From JAWXUD01 sp044432945 (GTDB taxonomy: Bacteria; Cyanobacteriota; Vampirovibrionia; Gastranaerophilales; Gastranaerophilaceae): 64,000 nt of DNA. The translations under genes were made by a program, and so were the position numbers. Numbering within the stretch: position 1 is the first letter of the stretch; every line of letters starts with the position of its first letter. The DNA is taken from assembly GCA_044432945.1 (NCBI GenBank), contig JAWXUD010000004.1:1-64000 (forward strand), in the 5' to 3' direction. This document shows, piece by piece, positions 35,149-43,163 of this stretch. The notes below the pieces were generated by a model. The model searched no databases. It had not been told where the DNA came from and was given only the letters and a program-made list of their open reading frames with translations.

Positions 35149-36096
35149 TTACATCTCTAAATTCTGCTCTAATTTTAACTCATCAATTAACGATAACATA
35201 TTAGCTAATTCTATTATTATATTTTGATAATATTTTATATCAGTTATCTCCTTATTGAGTGAAAGATTAAATTTGTCTTTTCCTTTACTATCTAAGAAGA
35301 AATAAATTTTTTGTTGATAAAAAACTACCTCAAGCTTGAATTTTTTACTTAATTGCAACAATCTGGCCATAAACGCCGCCGTAATCAAATATCGAGCCTC
35401 ACCTTGGTTTGTTGTATAAACTTCAAAAACTTTTTCAAATTGAACATCCTCAAATTTAGTTCGTTGCATTCCAATCACAAAGTTAAAGATATTAAAAATT
35501 CCACAGTCCCTTTTTATAAGAGTATGAGAACTAAAATTTTTATGTAAATCAATTTGAAGCATTAAGCCTTTAAACAAAATTCTACTAGTTTTGCCACTCT
35601 CTTTTGATACAAAAAGCTCATTGATTTTCAAATTTAATCCATTATAAGTCCCTTCAATACAATCATCTACCATAACACAATTACATTCTGGATAGATCTT
35701 TAATTTTTTCAAATCCATATATGTAACATCTGTTTGTTTTCCATGTGCATAAGATAAATTATCAAAAAAGCCAAACAGCATAGGAATAATATTCTGTGTT
35801 GACATTGTTTTAAATCGAGCTTGCGGGTTAAGTATAGCAAATATATTAGTAACAGAAATAATACACGCTAAAATCAGCATAGCAAAGTCACGCTCTAAGC
35901 GAAAAGATTTATTGAAAAGTACAAATAAAACAATTATAGTAGTAACAATTAAAGCAAAAGTTATGGAAATTATTCCATTTCTAATGATTTTTTTTCTTTT
36001 CAATTCTAGTGGTATTAATACTGGTAACATTTCAGCTACAAAATAATCTCTAAACTCTCTGCTTTTAACTTGATTTATCAAATCTGTATATTTCAT
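35149..36096 (-). CDS. DUF3137-family membrane protein (inserted cargo gene)
   Basis: 315 residues: a soluble N-terminus, two transmembrane helices ('IIRNGIISITFALIVTTIIV' region ~38-60 and 'FAMLILACIISVTNIFAIL' ~70-90), then a cytoplasmic domain. The block 'FEKVFEVYTTNQGEARYLIT' followed by 'AAFMARLLQLSKKFK' is the DUF3137 signature; function is unknown in the family. It fills the 1026 bp between the two 151-bp repeats and is the only gene there. A GGGAG lies ~14 nt before the ATG. It is likely transcribed from the promoter in the right repeat. Confidence 0.7.
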   Translation of the reverse strand: MKYTDLINQVKSREFRDYFVAEMLPVLIPLELKRKKIIRNGIISITFALIVTTIIVLFVLFNKSFRLERDFAMLILACIISVTNIFAILNPQARFKTMSTQNIIPMLFGFFDNLSYAHGKQTDVTYMDLKKLKIYPECNCVMVDDCIEGTYNGLNLKINELFVSKESGKTSRILFKGLMLQIDLHKNFSSHTLIKRDCGIFNIFNFVIGMQRTKFEDVQFEKVFEVYTTNQGEARYLITAAFMARLLQLSKKFKLEVVFYQQKIYFFLDSKGKDKFNLSLNKEITDIKYYQNIIIELANMLSLIDELKLEQNLEM

Positions 36097-36156
36097 AATT
36101 TAATCTTAACTCCCAATCTTATTAATAATTATATTTATTCCCAATAGATATAATTA

Positions 36157-36192
36157 TTAATTTTTTAAATATTCACTGTTAATATTTTCCAT
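36157..36192 (-). pseudogene. Duplicated 5' stub of the HEPN gene
   Basis: An ATG plus ten codons (M-E-N-I-N-S-E-Y-L-K-N) and then stop. It matches the HEPN N-terminus up to the repeat boundary and marks the insertion junction. Confidence 0.85.
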
Positions 36193-36311
36193 TCTGACCT
36201 CATTTTTATATGATTATATCATTATTTTTATGAAAAAACAATTATTAGTCTTTAGCAAGGGTTTTGATAACTTTTGATATTTTTTCAAGTTTTAAACGAT
36301 CATTTTTGACG
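36161..36311. repeat. Right copy of the 151-bp direct repeat
   Basis: It holds the genuine 3' end of the XRE gene plus a copied promoter and the dead 5' end of the HEPN gene. It differs from the left copy at two bases only. Confidence 0.92.
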
Positions 36312-36571
36312 CCAGATATTAATTCATTAATTTCATCAATAAGTTCATCGCTTTCACGCAAATGTTCATTTGAAAACATTTCTTCCGTTGTCGTATCTAA
36401 AGCTATTAAGATTTTTTCTAAAGTATCAGCCTTGACAAAATTTATCCCCAATTCAATGTTGCACAAATTTCTAGGGGCAATTTCAATGATTTCGGCGAGT
36501 TGTTCTTGTGTTAAATTTTTTTTCTTACGCAGACGTTTGATTTTTTCACCTAATTGTTTCTTTATATTCAT
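36245..36571 (-). CDS. XRE-family regulator of the HEPN/MNT locus
   Basis: 108 residues: an N-terminal helix-turn-helix (~8-62, 'LRKKKNLTQEQLAEIIEIA', 'RNLCNIELGINF') and a C-terminal helical tail. AAAAGGTG precedes the ATG. Before the insertion it would have sat directly upstream of hepT-mntA, so it is likely an autoregulator of that module. Two ATGTA/TACAT palindromes lie in its upstream region. Confidence 0.8.
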   Translation of the reverse strand: MNIKKQLGEKIKRLRKKKNLTQEQLAEIIEIAPRNLCNIELGINFVKADTLEKILIALDTTTEEMFSNEHLRESDELIDEINELISGVKNDRLKLEKISKVIKTLAKD

Positions 36572-36605
36572 AGTTCACCTTTTATTCTATTTGTCGCAAA
36601 ATTGA

Positions 36606-36616
36606 ATGTACTACAT
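36606..36616. promoter_or_regulatory. Candidate operator ATGTACTACAT
   Basis: A perfect 11-bp palindrome 35 nt upstream of the XRE start. A related ATGTA-N5-TACAT lies at 36676-36690. Such paired sites suit XRE autoregulation. Confidence 0.4.
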
Positions 36617-36675
36617 CATGATATATTAACTTTTGTAAAGCCTGAACGACTTCTAAAATCAATACTTTCTCGAAA

Positions 36676-36690
36676 ATGTATGTATTACAT
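36676..36690. promoter_or_regulatory. Candidate operator ATGTA-N5-TACAT
   Basis: It has the same half-sites as 36606-36616 with a wider centre, midway between the divergent XRE gene and the gene at 36782. Confidence 0.35.
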
Positions 36691-36781
36691 GCCAAAACTA
36701 GGCAATTTTGTATGAGCTAAATACTTTATAAGAACATAAGCAATTGCAAAATGTTAATAACACGAAAAAAGGAGATTTATT

Positions 36782-37261
36782 ATGGCAGAACCAATTAAAA
36801 ACATCACATTCGGTGGAGTAAAGTTAAATGCAAACGAAATTACAGACAAAACAGTAAAGCAAAAAGATAATAGTGTAACTCAATATAGAGTTGATTTTAA
36901 AAATGGTACTGTTGCAATTTATCAAGAGCAGAATAACGAGAAAGCCTGCATTTGGGCAGCAGAAGAAACAATGATGGAAAAAGCTAAAACAAATGTAAGC
37001 AATATGAACGAATTTTCTATATACGGAAAAGTCGATCAAGATGACAATATTTGTTTATCTGATTGCGAAAATGGTTATGTAACGGTCAGGACCAAAAAAT
37101 CTGGTTTTTTTGAAGATGATATTGTTCGCATATTTGGAGGAAAAGGTAATGAAGTTAATTTAGATAAAAATGACAAATTAATGATTTTTAGCGAAGAAGG
37201 CAAACCAGCGTCTCATGAAATAAAAGGGACGGGTTTAGCAGCACAGGACGATTACAAATAG
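36782..37261 (+). CDS. Orphan cytoplasmic protein, 159 residues
   Basis: Not recognised. No signal peptide; it is predicted to be mostly beta strands ('TVKQKDNSVTQYRVDFKNG', 'FSIYGKVDQDDNICLSD', 'NGYVTVRTKKSGFFEDD'), with a single helix near residue 60. GGAG lies 7 nt before the ATG. The style (an isolated soluble beta protein with 'FGGVKLN' near the start) is like other lineage-specific genes in the window. It is monocistronic. Confidence 0.55.
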   Translation: MAEPIKNITFGGVKLNANEITDKTVKQKDNSVTQYRVDFKNGTVAIYQEQNNEKACIWAAEETMMEKAKTNVSNMNEFSIYGKVDQDDNICLSDCENGYVTVRTKKSGFFEDDIVRIFGGKGNEVNLDKNDKLMIFSEEGKPASHEIKGTGLAAQDDYK

Positions 37262-37286
37262 TAAAATAGATTTATAAGAAGTTTGA

Positions 37287-37323
37287 AAAACCTCTCGTGA
37301 TGAAATTCATTGCGAGAGGTTTT
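37287..37323. terminator. Bidirectional terminator
   Basis: An 11-bp stem (37287-37297/37313-37323) with an inner short pairing and A/T flanks, between the orphan gene and rplL (convergent). Confidence 0.8.
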
Positions 37324-37345
37324 TAAAATGTTTCTAAAAAGAAAA

Positions 37346-37717
37346 CTATTTGATTTCGATAGTTGCACCAGCTTCTTCAAGATCTTTTTTGATAGCTTCA
37401 GCTTCTTCTTTTTTGATGTTTTCTTTGATAGCTTTTGGAGCGCCATCAACTAAGTCTTTAGTTTCTTTCAAACCAAGACCTGTTAAGTCTTTAACTTTTT
37501 TCAATACAGCGATTTTGTTAGCACCTGCTGAAGCAAGGATAACAGAAACTTCTGTTGGGCCTTCAGCTTCTGCTGCTGCCGCTGGAGCTGCTGCTGCAAC
37601 TGCTACTGGAGCTGCTGCTGATACGCCGAATTTTTCTTCCATAGCTTTTACTAATTCAGCTGCTTCTAATAAAGTTAATTTTTCAATTGATTCTAAAATT
37701 GTTTCTACGTTACTCAT
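37346..37717 (-). CDS. rplL: 50S ribosomal protein L7/L12
   Basis: 123 residues: the N-terminal dimerisation helix, an Ala-rich hinge (~37-52) and the conserved C-terminal domain ('KIAVLKKVKDLTGLGLKETK', 'LVDGAPKAIKE', 'KDLEEAGATIEIK'). It forms the stalk that recruits translation factors. It is 87 nt downstream of rplJ in the same unit, with AAAGGAGA before its ATG. Confidence 0.97.
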   Translation of the reverse strand: MSNVETILESIEKLTLLEAAELVKAMEEKFGVSAAAPVAVAAAAPAAAAEAEGPTEVSVILASAGANKIAVLKKVKDLTGLGLKETKDLVDGAPKAIKENIKKEEAEAIKKDLEEAGATIEIK

Positions 37718-37804
37718 TTTTTATTTCTCCTTTAAATGAATTTATATTTTGTTATACTAATTTAATTTGCAAACACCTGCTTGCGAGTGAAAATTGGTTG
37801 TGAC

Positions 37805-38326
37805 CTATGCCACTTTTTGATCTCTAACAGCTGCAACAGCACGTGTAAGTGATGCCATAACTGCGTTTGTAGCCATTGTAATACCAGTTGCTGGTGAGTT
37901 GATTGAACCAAGCATTTTTGCGATAAGCTCGTCTTTTGAAGGAAGAGTCGCAAGAGCTTCTGTTTCAGCAGCAGATAATAATTTACCTTCTAATGCTGCA
38001 CCTAACATCGCACCTTTTTTAGTATCTTTAATGAATTTTGCTACTACTTTAGCTGGGCTAACTTGGTCTTCAAAACCGAATGCTAATGCTATTGAGCCTG
38101 TGAAAGCTTCTGTTAAGCATTCATATTCAGTTCCTTTAACTGCTAATTTTGCTAAAGTGTTTTTTGTAACCATGTAGTCGCCGCCTTCTTTTTGCAAAGC
38201 ACGTCTAAGATTTGTGATTTCTTCTACTGAATAACCGTTAAAATCTGTAACTACTGCTACTTGGGCTTTTTCTAATTTTGCTTTTATTGCGTCAATCTTT
38301 TCAGATTTGAAAGCTTTTGTTGCCAT
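37805..38326 (-). CDS. rplJ: 50S ribosomal protein L10
   Basis: 173 residues, the stalk base that carries L12 dimers ('VAVVTDFNGYSVEEITNLRR', 'YMVTKNTLAKLA', then C-terminal Ala-rich helices). AAGGAGC lies 5 nt before the ATG. It is preceded by a structured leader with which L10(L12) complexes regulate their own operon. Confidence 0.96.
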   Translation of the reverse strand: MATKAFKSEKIDAIKAKLEKAQVAVVTDFNGYSVEEITNLRRALQKEGGDYMVTKNTLAKLAVKGTEYECLTEAFTGSIALAFGFEDQVSPAKVVAKFIKDTKKGAMLGAALEGKLLSAAETEALATLPSKDELIAKMLGSINSPATGITMATNAVMASLTRAVAAVRDQKVA

Positions 38327-38344
38327 TTTTTAGCTCCTTTTTTT

Positions 38345-38508
38345 TATTTTTGTATCGACCTAGTGTTCAAACTAAAAAAGATTTCGCCAGTTCTAGTTCT
38401 AAACCGCAAAATCTTACACAAGTCAAAATATTTTTCCTCGGTTGGATATTTAAAAACGAGCCTTTACATTTCTGCAATTCGCCCCGTTTACCAACGGTCT
38501 GCGGTTAT
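38345..38508 (-). ncRNA. Ribosomal protein L10 leader (autoregulatory mRNA element)
   Basis: The ~160-nt 5' UTR of rplJ contains, on the minus strand, the L10-leader landmarks 'AACCGCAGACCGTTGGT' (around 38494-38478) and, further on, 'CCAACCGAGG' (around 38448-38437); GTTGG and CCAAC pair to close the kink-turn-bearing stem. A later pairing around 'GCGGTTTAGAAC' may form the alternative structure. By family knowledge the L10(L12)4 complex binds here to repress the operon. Boundaries are approximate. Confidence 0.75.
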
Positions 38509-38514
38509 GTGTTT

Positions 38515-38543
38515 ATATTATTTGAAACAAAATTGATTGTCAA
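38515..38543 (-). promoter_or_regulatory. Promoter of rplJ-rplL
   Basis: On the minus strand: TTGACA (38543-38538, consensus), a 17-nt spacer and TAATAT (38520-38515). It starts transcription at about 38508, at the leader's 5' end. Confidence 0.85.
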
Positions 38544-38636
38544 CCAGTGCTTAACAAAAGTTAAACAAATCGTAATAGGTTATAGACAAGCAGGCTGTGT
38601 GTGTTAATGTTTTTTGAATTATTGATTTTTAGAGTA

Positions 38637-38665
38637 TTGATAAAATTCAATGGCTATTTTATTAT
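38637..38665 (+). promoter_or_regulatory. Promoter of the XRE gene (leaderless type)
   Basis: TTGATA (38637-38642), a 17-nt spacer, TATTAT (38660-38665), then 7 nt to the ATG at 38673. Confidence 0.65.
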
Positions 38666-38672
38666 TATATAT

Positions 38673-38909
38673 ATGGTAGAGAAAATGCAACAATTAGTTT
38701 TAGGAAAATTTATTAAATATAAAAGAGAATTATCAGGGTGTTCTCTTAACAGGTTCGCTATTGACGCTGGTATTGAGCCTGCGACTTTATCAAGGATAGA
38801 AAACTTGAAGCAAGATGTTAAATTCATGACGCTATGTAAAATCGCTAAAAATTTAGAGGTGTCTACATCAGAGTTCTTGGCTGAATTTGAAAAGCAAATA
38901 GAAATTTAA
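38673..38909 (+). CDS. XRE-family transcriptional regulator
   Basis: 78 residues, essentially one helix-turn-helix domain ('YKRELSGCSLNRFAIDAGIE', 'PATLSRIENLKQDVKFMTL', 'CKIAKNLEVSTSEFL'). I start at 38673, which has a promoter 7 nt upstream and no Shine-Dalgarno site; the longer frame to 38601 would begin before the promoter. A Met at codon 5 is an alternative. The target is unknown. It overlaps convergent panC by 4 nt. Confidence 0.75.
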   Translation: MVEKMQQLVLGKFIKYKRELSGCSLNRFAIDAGIEPATLSRIENLKQDVKFMTLCKIAKNLEVSTSEFLAEFEKQIEI

Positions 38910-39763
38910 TTATTTATATTAACATTATCAATCAATCGTACATCGCCGATTTTTATTGCGATAAAAACTAATGTATCGTTGTTAGCGGTCGTGTCTTTTT
39001 CTAAATCGTTTTTGTTGCGAAACTCAAGATATTCAAGTGAGTGGTTGTCGTTTAAAAATTCATAAGCGGTTTCAGCGAGTGCAGAGGTGTCGGTTATTCC
39101 TTTTTTATAACAGGCTTGAATATTGAATAAAATTTTGCTTAATGCCAGTGCATCTTCTTTTTCTTCTGTGCTTAAATATTTATTTCTTGAACTCATCGCA
39201 AGTCCAGATTTTTCACGTATGATAGGGCAAGAGATTATTTCAACAGGAATGTTTAAATCTTTCACCATTTTTTGTAAGATGATTAATTGTTGACGATCTT
39301 TTTCGCCAAAAAATGCGTAATCAGGTTGTGAGATGTTAAAGAGTTTGTTGACTACTGTGCAAACCCCGTCAAAGTGTCCAACACGAGATTTGGCACATAA
39401 TTTGTCTACATAAAAAAACGGAGGTACTACGTAAGTCAAAAAATCATTTGATAAAATATGTCCTTCGCCATACATTTCTTTAGGGCTTGGTGCAAAAATC
39501 ACATCAGCACCTGCTTTTGTTGCTAAAATTTCGTCATCAATTAGGGTTCGAGGGTACTTGTCTAGGTCCTCACCAGCACAAAATTGAATAGGGTTGACAA
39601 ATACTGACACAATTGTTTTATCGGATTTTTCGACACTTTTCTCGATTAATGATTTGTGTCCATCGTGTAACGCTCCCATTGTCGGAACTAGCCCGATATT
39701 AAAGCCATCTTTACGCCAACTTTTTGTTAGTTCTCTCAATTCTTTAATTGTGTGAATTATCAT
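38906..39763 (-). CDS. panC: Pantothenate synthetase
   Basis: 285 residues, joining pantoate and beta-alanine with ATP. It has 'LVPTMGALHDGHKSLI' (HIGH-like), 'VSVFVNPIQFCAGEDLDKYPRT' regions (split as 'VNPIQF' and 'DKYPRT'), 'FFGEKDRQQL', and the KMSKS-like 'LAMSSRNKYLS'. AAAGGAT precedes the ATG. It follows panB by 23 nt, so both genes of pantoate use are adjacent. panD and panE are not in the window. Confidence 0.95.
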   Translation of the reverse strand: MIIHTIKELRELTKSWRKDGFNIGLVPTMGALHDGHKSLIEKSVEKSDKTIVSVFVNPIQFCAGEDLDKYPRTLIDDEILATKAGADVIFAPSPKEMYGEGHILSNDFLTYVVPPFFYVDKLCAKSRVGHFDGVCTVVNKLFNISQPDYAFFGEKDRQQLIILQKMVKDLNIPVEIISCPIIREKSGLAMSSRNKYLSTEEKEDALALSKILFNIQACYKKGITDTSALAETAYEFLNDNHSLEYLEFRNKNDLEKDTTANNDTLVFIAIKIGDVRLIDNVNINN

Positions 39764-39786
39764 AAATTATCCTTTTTATAAATACA

Positions 39787-40587
39787 CTAAAAAACTTCTT
39801 CTGCGTTAGGGAAATTTCCATTTTTGACGTCATCGTTAAATTTTTTAGCACAATCAACGATTAATTTTTTCATATCTCCATATTTTCTAGCAAATTTAGG
39901 TTTGAATTCATCATATTTGCCAAAAACATCATCGCTAACGAGTATTTGCCCAGTGCAGTATTTGCCAGCACCACAAGAAATTGTCGCTATGTCTAGTTTT
40001 TTCGTAATCTTTTTACCTGTTTCTTCAGGAACCATTTCTAATACAATTGAAAATGCACCAGCTTTTTGTAACTTTTTTGCTTGTTCTATTATTTTGTTTG
40101 TTGCTTCAGTGGTCTTACCTTGGATTTTATAACCGCCAATTGTGTTTAACAGTTGTGGAGTAAAGCCTAAATGCCCCATCACAGGAATTCCTGATTGAGT
40201 TAATCTTTCAACAAGGTTCAAAATATAATCGTTGCAACCTTCTATTTTAACCGCTTTAGCACCAGCTTTAATCATTTCTGAACAGTTTTTGATAGCTTCT
40301 GAAATTTCTATATTGTAACTCATAAACGGCATATCTGTAACCACCAACGCACGTTCAACCCCTTTAGCCACGGCTTTCGTGAATATTTTCATCTCGTCAA
40401 CTCCTACAGCGTGTGTTGACTCATAACCAAGTGCCACCATTGCTAAGCTGTCACCAACGAGAATTATGTCAATACCAGCTTCGTCAATGTATTTTGCAGT
40501 CGAAAAATCGTAAGCAGTAAGTGCTGAAAATTTTTCGTTATTGTCTTTGATTTTTTTTATTGTGGTAATTGTGACTTTTTTATTCAT
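39787..40587 (-). CDS. panB: Ketopantoate hydroxymethyltransferase
   Basis: 266 residues, a TIM-barrel enzyme transferring a hydroxymethyl group to ketoisovalerate. Signatures are 'FSALTAYDFSTAKY', 'VGDSLAMVALGYEST' (Mg site), 'DMPFMSY', 'AGAKAVKIEG', 'VMGHLGFTPQ' and 'LEMVPEE' (catalytic Glu). It is third in the pxpA-yvcK-panB-panC unit, 40 nt after yvcK. Confidence 0.95.
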   Translation of the reverse strand: MNKKVTITTIKKIKDNNEKFSALTAYDFSTAKYIDEAGIDIILVGDSLAMVALGYESTHAVGVDEMKIFTKAVAKGVERALVVTDMPFMSYNIEISEAIKNCSEMIKAGAKAVKIEGCNDYILNLVERLTQSGIPVMGHLGFTPQLLNTIGGYKIQGKTTEATNKIIEQAKKLQKAGAFSIVLEMVPEETGKKITKKLDIATISCGAGKYCTGQILVSDDVFGKYDEFKPKFARKYGDMKKLIVDCAKKFNDDVKNGNFPNAEEVF

Positions 40588-40627
40588 TAAGATTTGCTCA
40601 CTTATTTATATAGCTTATTTGTTAAAT

Positions 40628-41983
40628 TTATTTTAGTTTAGACATCTCTTTTTCACGTTTTTTGATAGTTGAATAAGAGATTTTTTCTAATTTGTTTTCT
40701 TTTCTATACCAGTAATAAATAGCTCTAGCGACACGATTTGAGCTATGACGCACAAGCCCTTCTTTGCTATCTTGAATTAATTTTTTTGATACAATTTTTA
40801 GCCCAAGTTTTTTGATTTTTTCTAAATCTAATTTTACTGGATAAGCATTTTGCATCTCATATTTTTTAGCTAAATTTTCTGGTAAGAAATCATTTATTAA
40901 AATCGCATCAATAATTTTTGAGCTTCCTGCATGTTCAATCAACGCACTAACATGATCATAAACGCTATAATTATCGGTTTCGCCAGGTTGAGTCATTATG
41001 TTGCAAACATATATTTTTTTAGCAGATGAATTTGCAATTTCTTCGGCGATTTCTTTTATCAATAAATTAGGGATAACGCTTGTGTAAAGGCTTCCTGGTC
41101 CTAAAATTATCAACTCGGCATCTTTGATTGCTTCGATAACATCATCAAGAGCTTTGCAGTTTCTAGGGTTAGTTGACAATCTTTTAATCTTACCTTGAGC
41201 TTCAGGAATATTACTTTCGCCATTAATAATTCTTCCATCTTCTAATTCAGCAACCAATTTCATATCATCTAAAGTCGATGGCAAAACTCGTCCACGAATA
41301 GAAAGAACATTCGAAGATTCTTTTACTGCACGAACCATATCGCCTGTAATTGAGCATAAAGCGGTTAAGAATAAATTGCCAAAGCTATGTCCTTCTAAGC
41401 CATCACCTGAATTAAAGCGATATTGAAATAATTCTGTTACTAAATCTTCATCATCAGCTAACGCTGCGATACAGTTTCTGATATCTCCAGGAGGTAAAAC
41501 GCCCATTTGATTGCGTAAACGACCTGAACTACCGCCATCATCGCCAACTGTGACTACTGCTGTGACGTTATTAGTCAAACGTTTTACGCCTTTTAAAAGC
41601 ATTGAAAGTCCAGTCCCACCACCGACTGCGACTACTTTTGGTCCACGATTAAGTTTTCTTTTACGATATAAGGCTTCGAGCAAAACCTGATTGTCTTTGC
41701 CATCGATTATTGAAAGATTGGTTTTAGTCCAACCTTTAAAAAATAGACCTGCACCAAACATTAAGACCGCAAAAGCTATCCATTCAGAAGAGATGCTTTT
41801 TGCTAAATCTTGGATAAAATTAATCATGTTAAAAATTGGTTTGACATCTAATAATATTAAAAAACTTAAAACCATTAGCGTTGCACCGATGAAAATCAAT
41901 GCGAACCAGCGTTTGACTTGTAACCCTGGAATAAGCCAACCTACTTGTTTTGGCATTCTTAAATTTGTTTTAAATCTTCTCAT
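40628..41983 (-). CDS. yvcK: YvcK-family (CofD-like) regulator with membrane anchor
   Basis: 451 residues. Two N-terminal transmembrane helices (~26-47 and ~64-86) are followed by the YvcK domain: 'VVAVGGGTGLSMLLKG', 'VTVGDDGGSSGRLR', 'GDIRNCIAAL', 'EGHSFGNLFL', 'ILGPGSLYTSVIPNLL', 'NIMTQPGETDNYS'. In Firmicutes YvcK binds UDP-sugars and supports growth on gluconeogenic substrates and cell-wall synthesis. The membrane-anchored form is also seen in other phyla. It sits 26 nt after pxpA. Confidence 0.88.
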   Translation of the reverse strand: MRRFKTNLRMPKQVGWLIPGLQVKRWFALIFIGATLMVLSFLILLDVKPIFNMINFIQDLAKSISSEWIAFAVLMFGAGLFFKGWTKTNLSIIDGKDNQVLLEALYRKRKLNRGPKVVAVGGGTGLSMLLKGVKRLTNNVTAVVTVGDDGGSSGRLRNQMGVLPPGDIRNCIAALADDEDLVTELFQYRFNSGDGLEGHSFGNLFLTALCSITGDMVRAVKESSNVLSIRGRVLPSTLDDMKLVAELEDGRIINGESNIPEAQGKIKRLSTNPRNCKALDDVIEAIKDAELIILGPGSLYTSVIPNLLIKEIAEEIANSSAKKIYVCNIMTQPGETDNYSVYDHVSALIEHAGSSKIIDAILINDFLPENLAKKYEMQNAYPVKLDLEKIKKLGLKIVSKKLIQDSKEGLVRHSSNRVARAIYYWYRKENKLEKISYSTIKKREKEMSKLK

Positions 41984-42009
41984 TGACGTCCTACCTATTT
42001 ATAAAAATC

Positions 42010-42804
42010 TTAATTCACCCAGCCAGAAGCGTATGCATTTTTGTAATTAACTGGAACTGGAGTGATTATCTCACTAGATTTTTTAATTAATTCTAATGAA
42101 TTAGTTAAGCGACTAGAAAAATGAATACTATCCGCTTTTATTAATGTTTTTCCAGATTCAACGTTTGAAACTTGTGAATAGTTTAAAAGTGTTCTCAAAC
42201 GATTTAAGCACATTTCAGTGTTTTCGCAATCTTTAGCGATTGAATTTATTGTGCCATCAGCGTTATACATTTTTTCTAAAAATACTTCGTGTGCGACAGG
42301 AATGTTTAATAATTCGCCAACTTTTTCAGTAATTTCGCCAGATGCCCCATAATAAACTAACCATTTTGAACATTTTTGGATAGCTTTAGCGACAGAACAA
42401 GCAAAGCTGAAATTTTCACTAGCCATTTTATACATCGCCCCGTGTGGTCGAACATGCTCGATTTCTAGGTTGAAAGTCTTAGCAAAATTCAATAACGCTC
42501 CGACTTGATAAATCACTATAGCTTCGATTTCTTCATCGTTCAAATCCATAGCTTTGTAGCCAAACCCTTGAATATCATCAAAACCAATATGCGCACCAAC
42601 GACAACATTTTTTTCTTTAGCTTTTAATAAAGCTTCTCTAATAGCTAAAGGATCGCCAGCGTGAAACCCGCAAGAAATATTTACTGAGCTAACATAATCT
42701 AGCAACTCGTACTCGTTCTTGTTTTTGTAAATCCCAAAACTTTGGGCTAAATCACAGTTGAAATCAATGTTTTTGATTGTTTTTTTATCGTTCGAATTTT
42801 GCAT
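42010..42804 (-). CDS. pxpA: LamB/YcsF family protein (5-oxoprolinase subunit A, PxpA)
   Basis: 264 residues with 'IDFNCDLAQSFG' (metal site), 'SVNISCGFHAGDPLAIREA', 'VGAHIGFDD', 'EHVRPHGAMYKM' and 'VAHEVFLEKMYN'. With PxpB and PxpC it opens 5-oxoproline to glutamate using ATP. PxpBC are absent here, so either they are elsewhere or the protein has another role. It is first of the yvcK-pan operon, with an extended -10 promoter. Confidence 0.85.
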   Translation of the reverse strand: MQNSNDKKTIKNIDFNCDLAQSFGIYKNKNEYELLDYVSSVNISCGFHAGDPLAIREALLKAKEKNVVVGAHIGFDDIQGFGYKAMDLNDEEIEAIVIYQVGALLNFAKTFNLEIEHVRPHGAMYKMASENFSFACSVAKAIQKCSKWLVYYGASGEITEKVGELLNIPVAHEVFLEKMYNADGTINSIAKDCENTEMCLNRLRTLLNYSQVSNVESGKTLIKADSIHFSSRLTNSLELIKKSSEIITPVPVNYKNAYASGWVN

Positions 42805-42834
42805 ATAAAATCTTTCTTTTTTACTAATAAATTA

Positions 42835-42843
42835 ATTATACCA
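42835..42843 (-). promoter_or_regulatory. Extended -10 promoter of the pxpA operon
   Basis: TGG-TATAAT on the minus strand, 30 nt before the ATG; no clear -35 box. Confidence 0.5.
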
Positions 42844-42922
42844 GTAAAAAAATATATTTCTACTATCTTTATAAATATTTTACCTAAAAGATTGTTAGAA
42901 GCGAATTGTGCTATAGGCAAAA

Positions 42923-43156
42923 TTAATCCAATTTGAAAATGAAATCAAAAAGTTCCTTCGCTTCTATTTCAAGAGCATCGGCAATTTTTTTGATAGCATC
43001 AATGGTGATATTGGCTTTGCCACGTTCGATTTGTCCAATATATCCAAAATTTAGGTCAGCGACTTCAGCAAGTTGCATTTGTGACAATTTTTTTGAGTTT
43101 CTAATAAACCTTAATTTTTTACCTAAATTCTTTTCTAAATTATTATTTATACCCAT
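42923..43156 (-). CDS. XRE regulator, cassette copy 1
   Basis: 77 residues, a single HTH ('LRFIRNSKKLSQMQLAEVA', 'FGYIGQIERGKANITIDAIK'). It lacks a Shine-Dalgarno site and starts 7 nt after the double-AbrB gene, so it is probably translated by coupling. Roughly 40% similar to the copy-2 regulator at 43839. The target is probably the divergent promoter of its own cassette (inference). Confidence 0.78.
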   Translation of the reverse strand: MGINNNLEKNLGKKLRFIRNSKKLSQMQLAEVADLNFGYIGQIERGKANITIDAIKKIADALEIEAKELFDFIFKLD

Positions 43157-43163
43157 TTGATTG

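Noticed and set aside
34984..36311. Interpreting the repeat-flanked block as an insertion sequence
   Set aside because: No transposase, no terminal inverted repeats, and the 151-bp direct repeats are far longer than any IS target duplication.
37350..37739. A 129-codon frame antisense to rplL
   Set aside because: Shadow of the Ala-rich L7/L12 gene; the low-complexity composition mirrors the complementary codons.
38317..38607. A 96-codon plus-strand frame opposite the rplJ leader
   Set aside because: It is antisense to the L10 leader and the rplJ promoter; no ribosome site or protein-like pattern.
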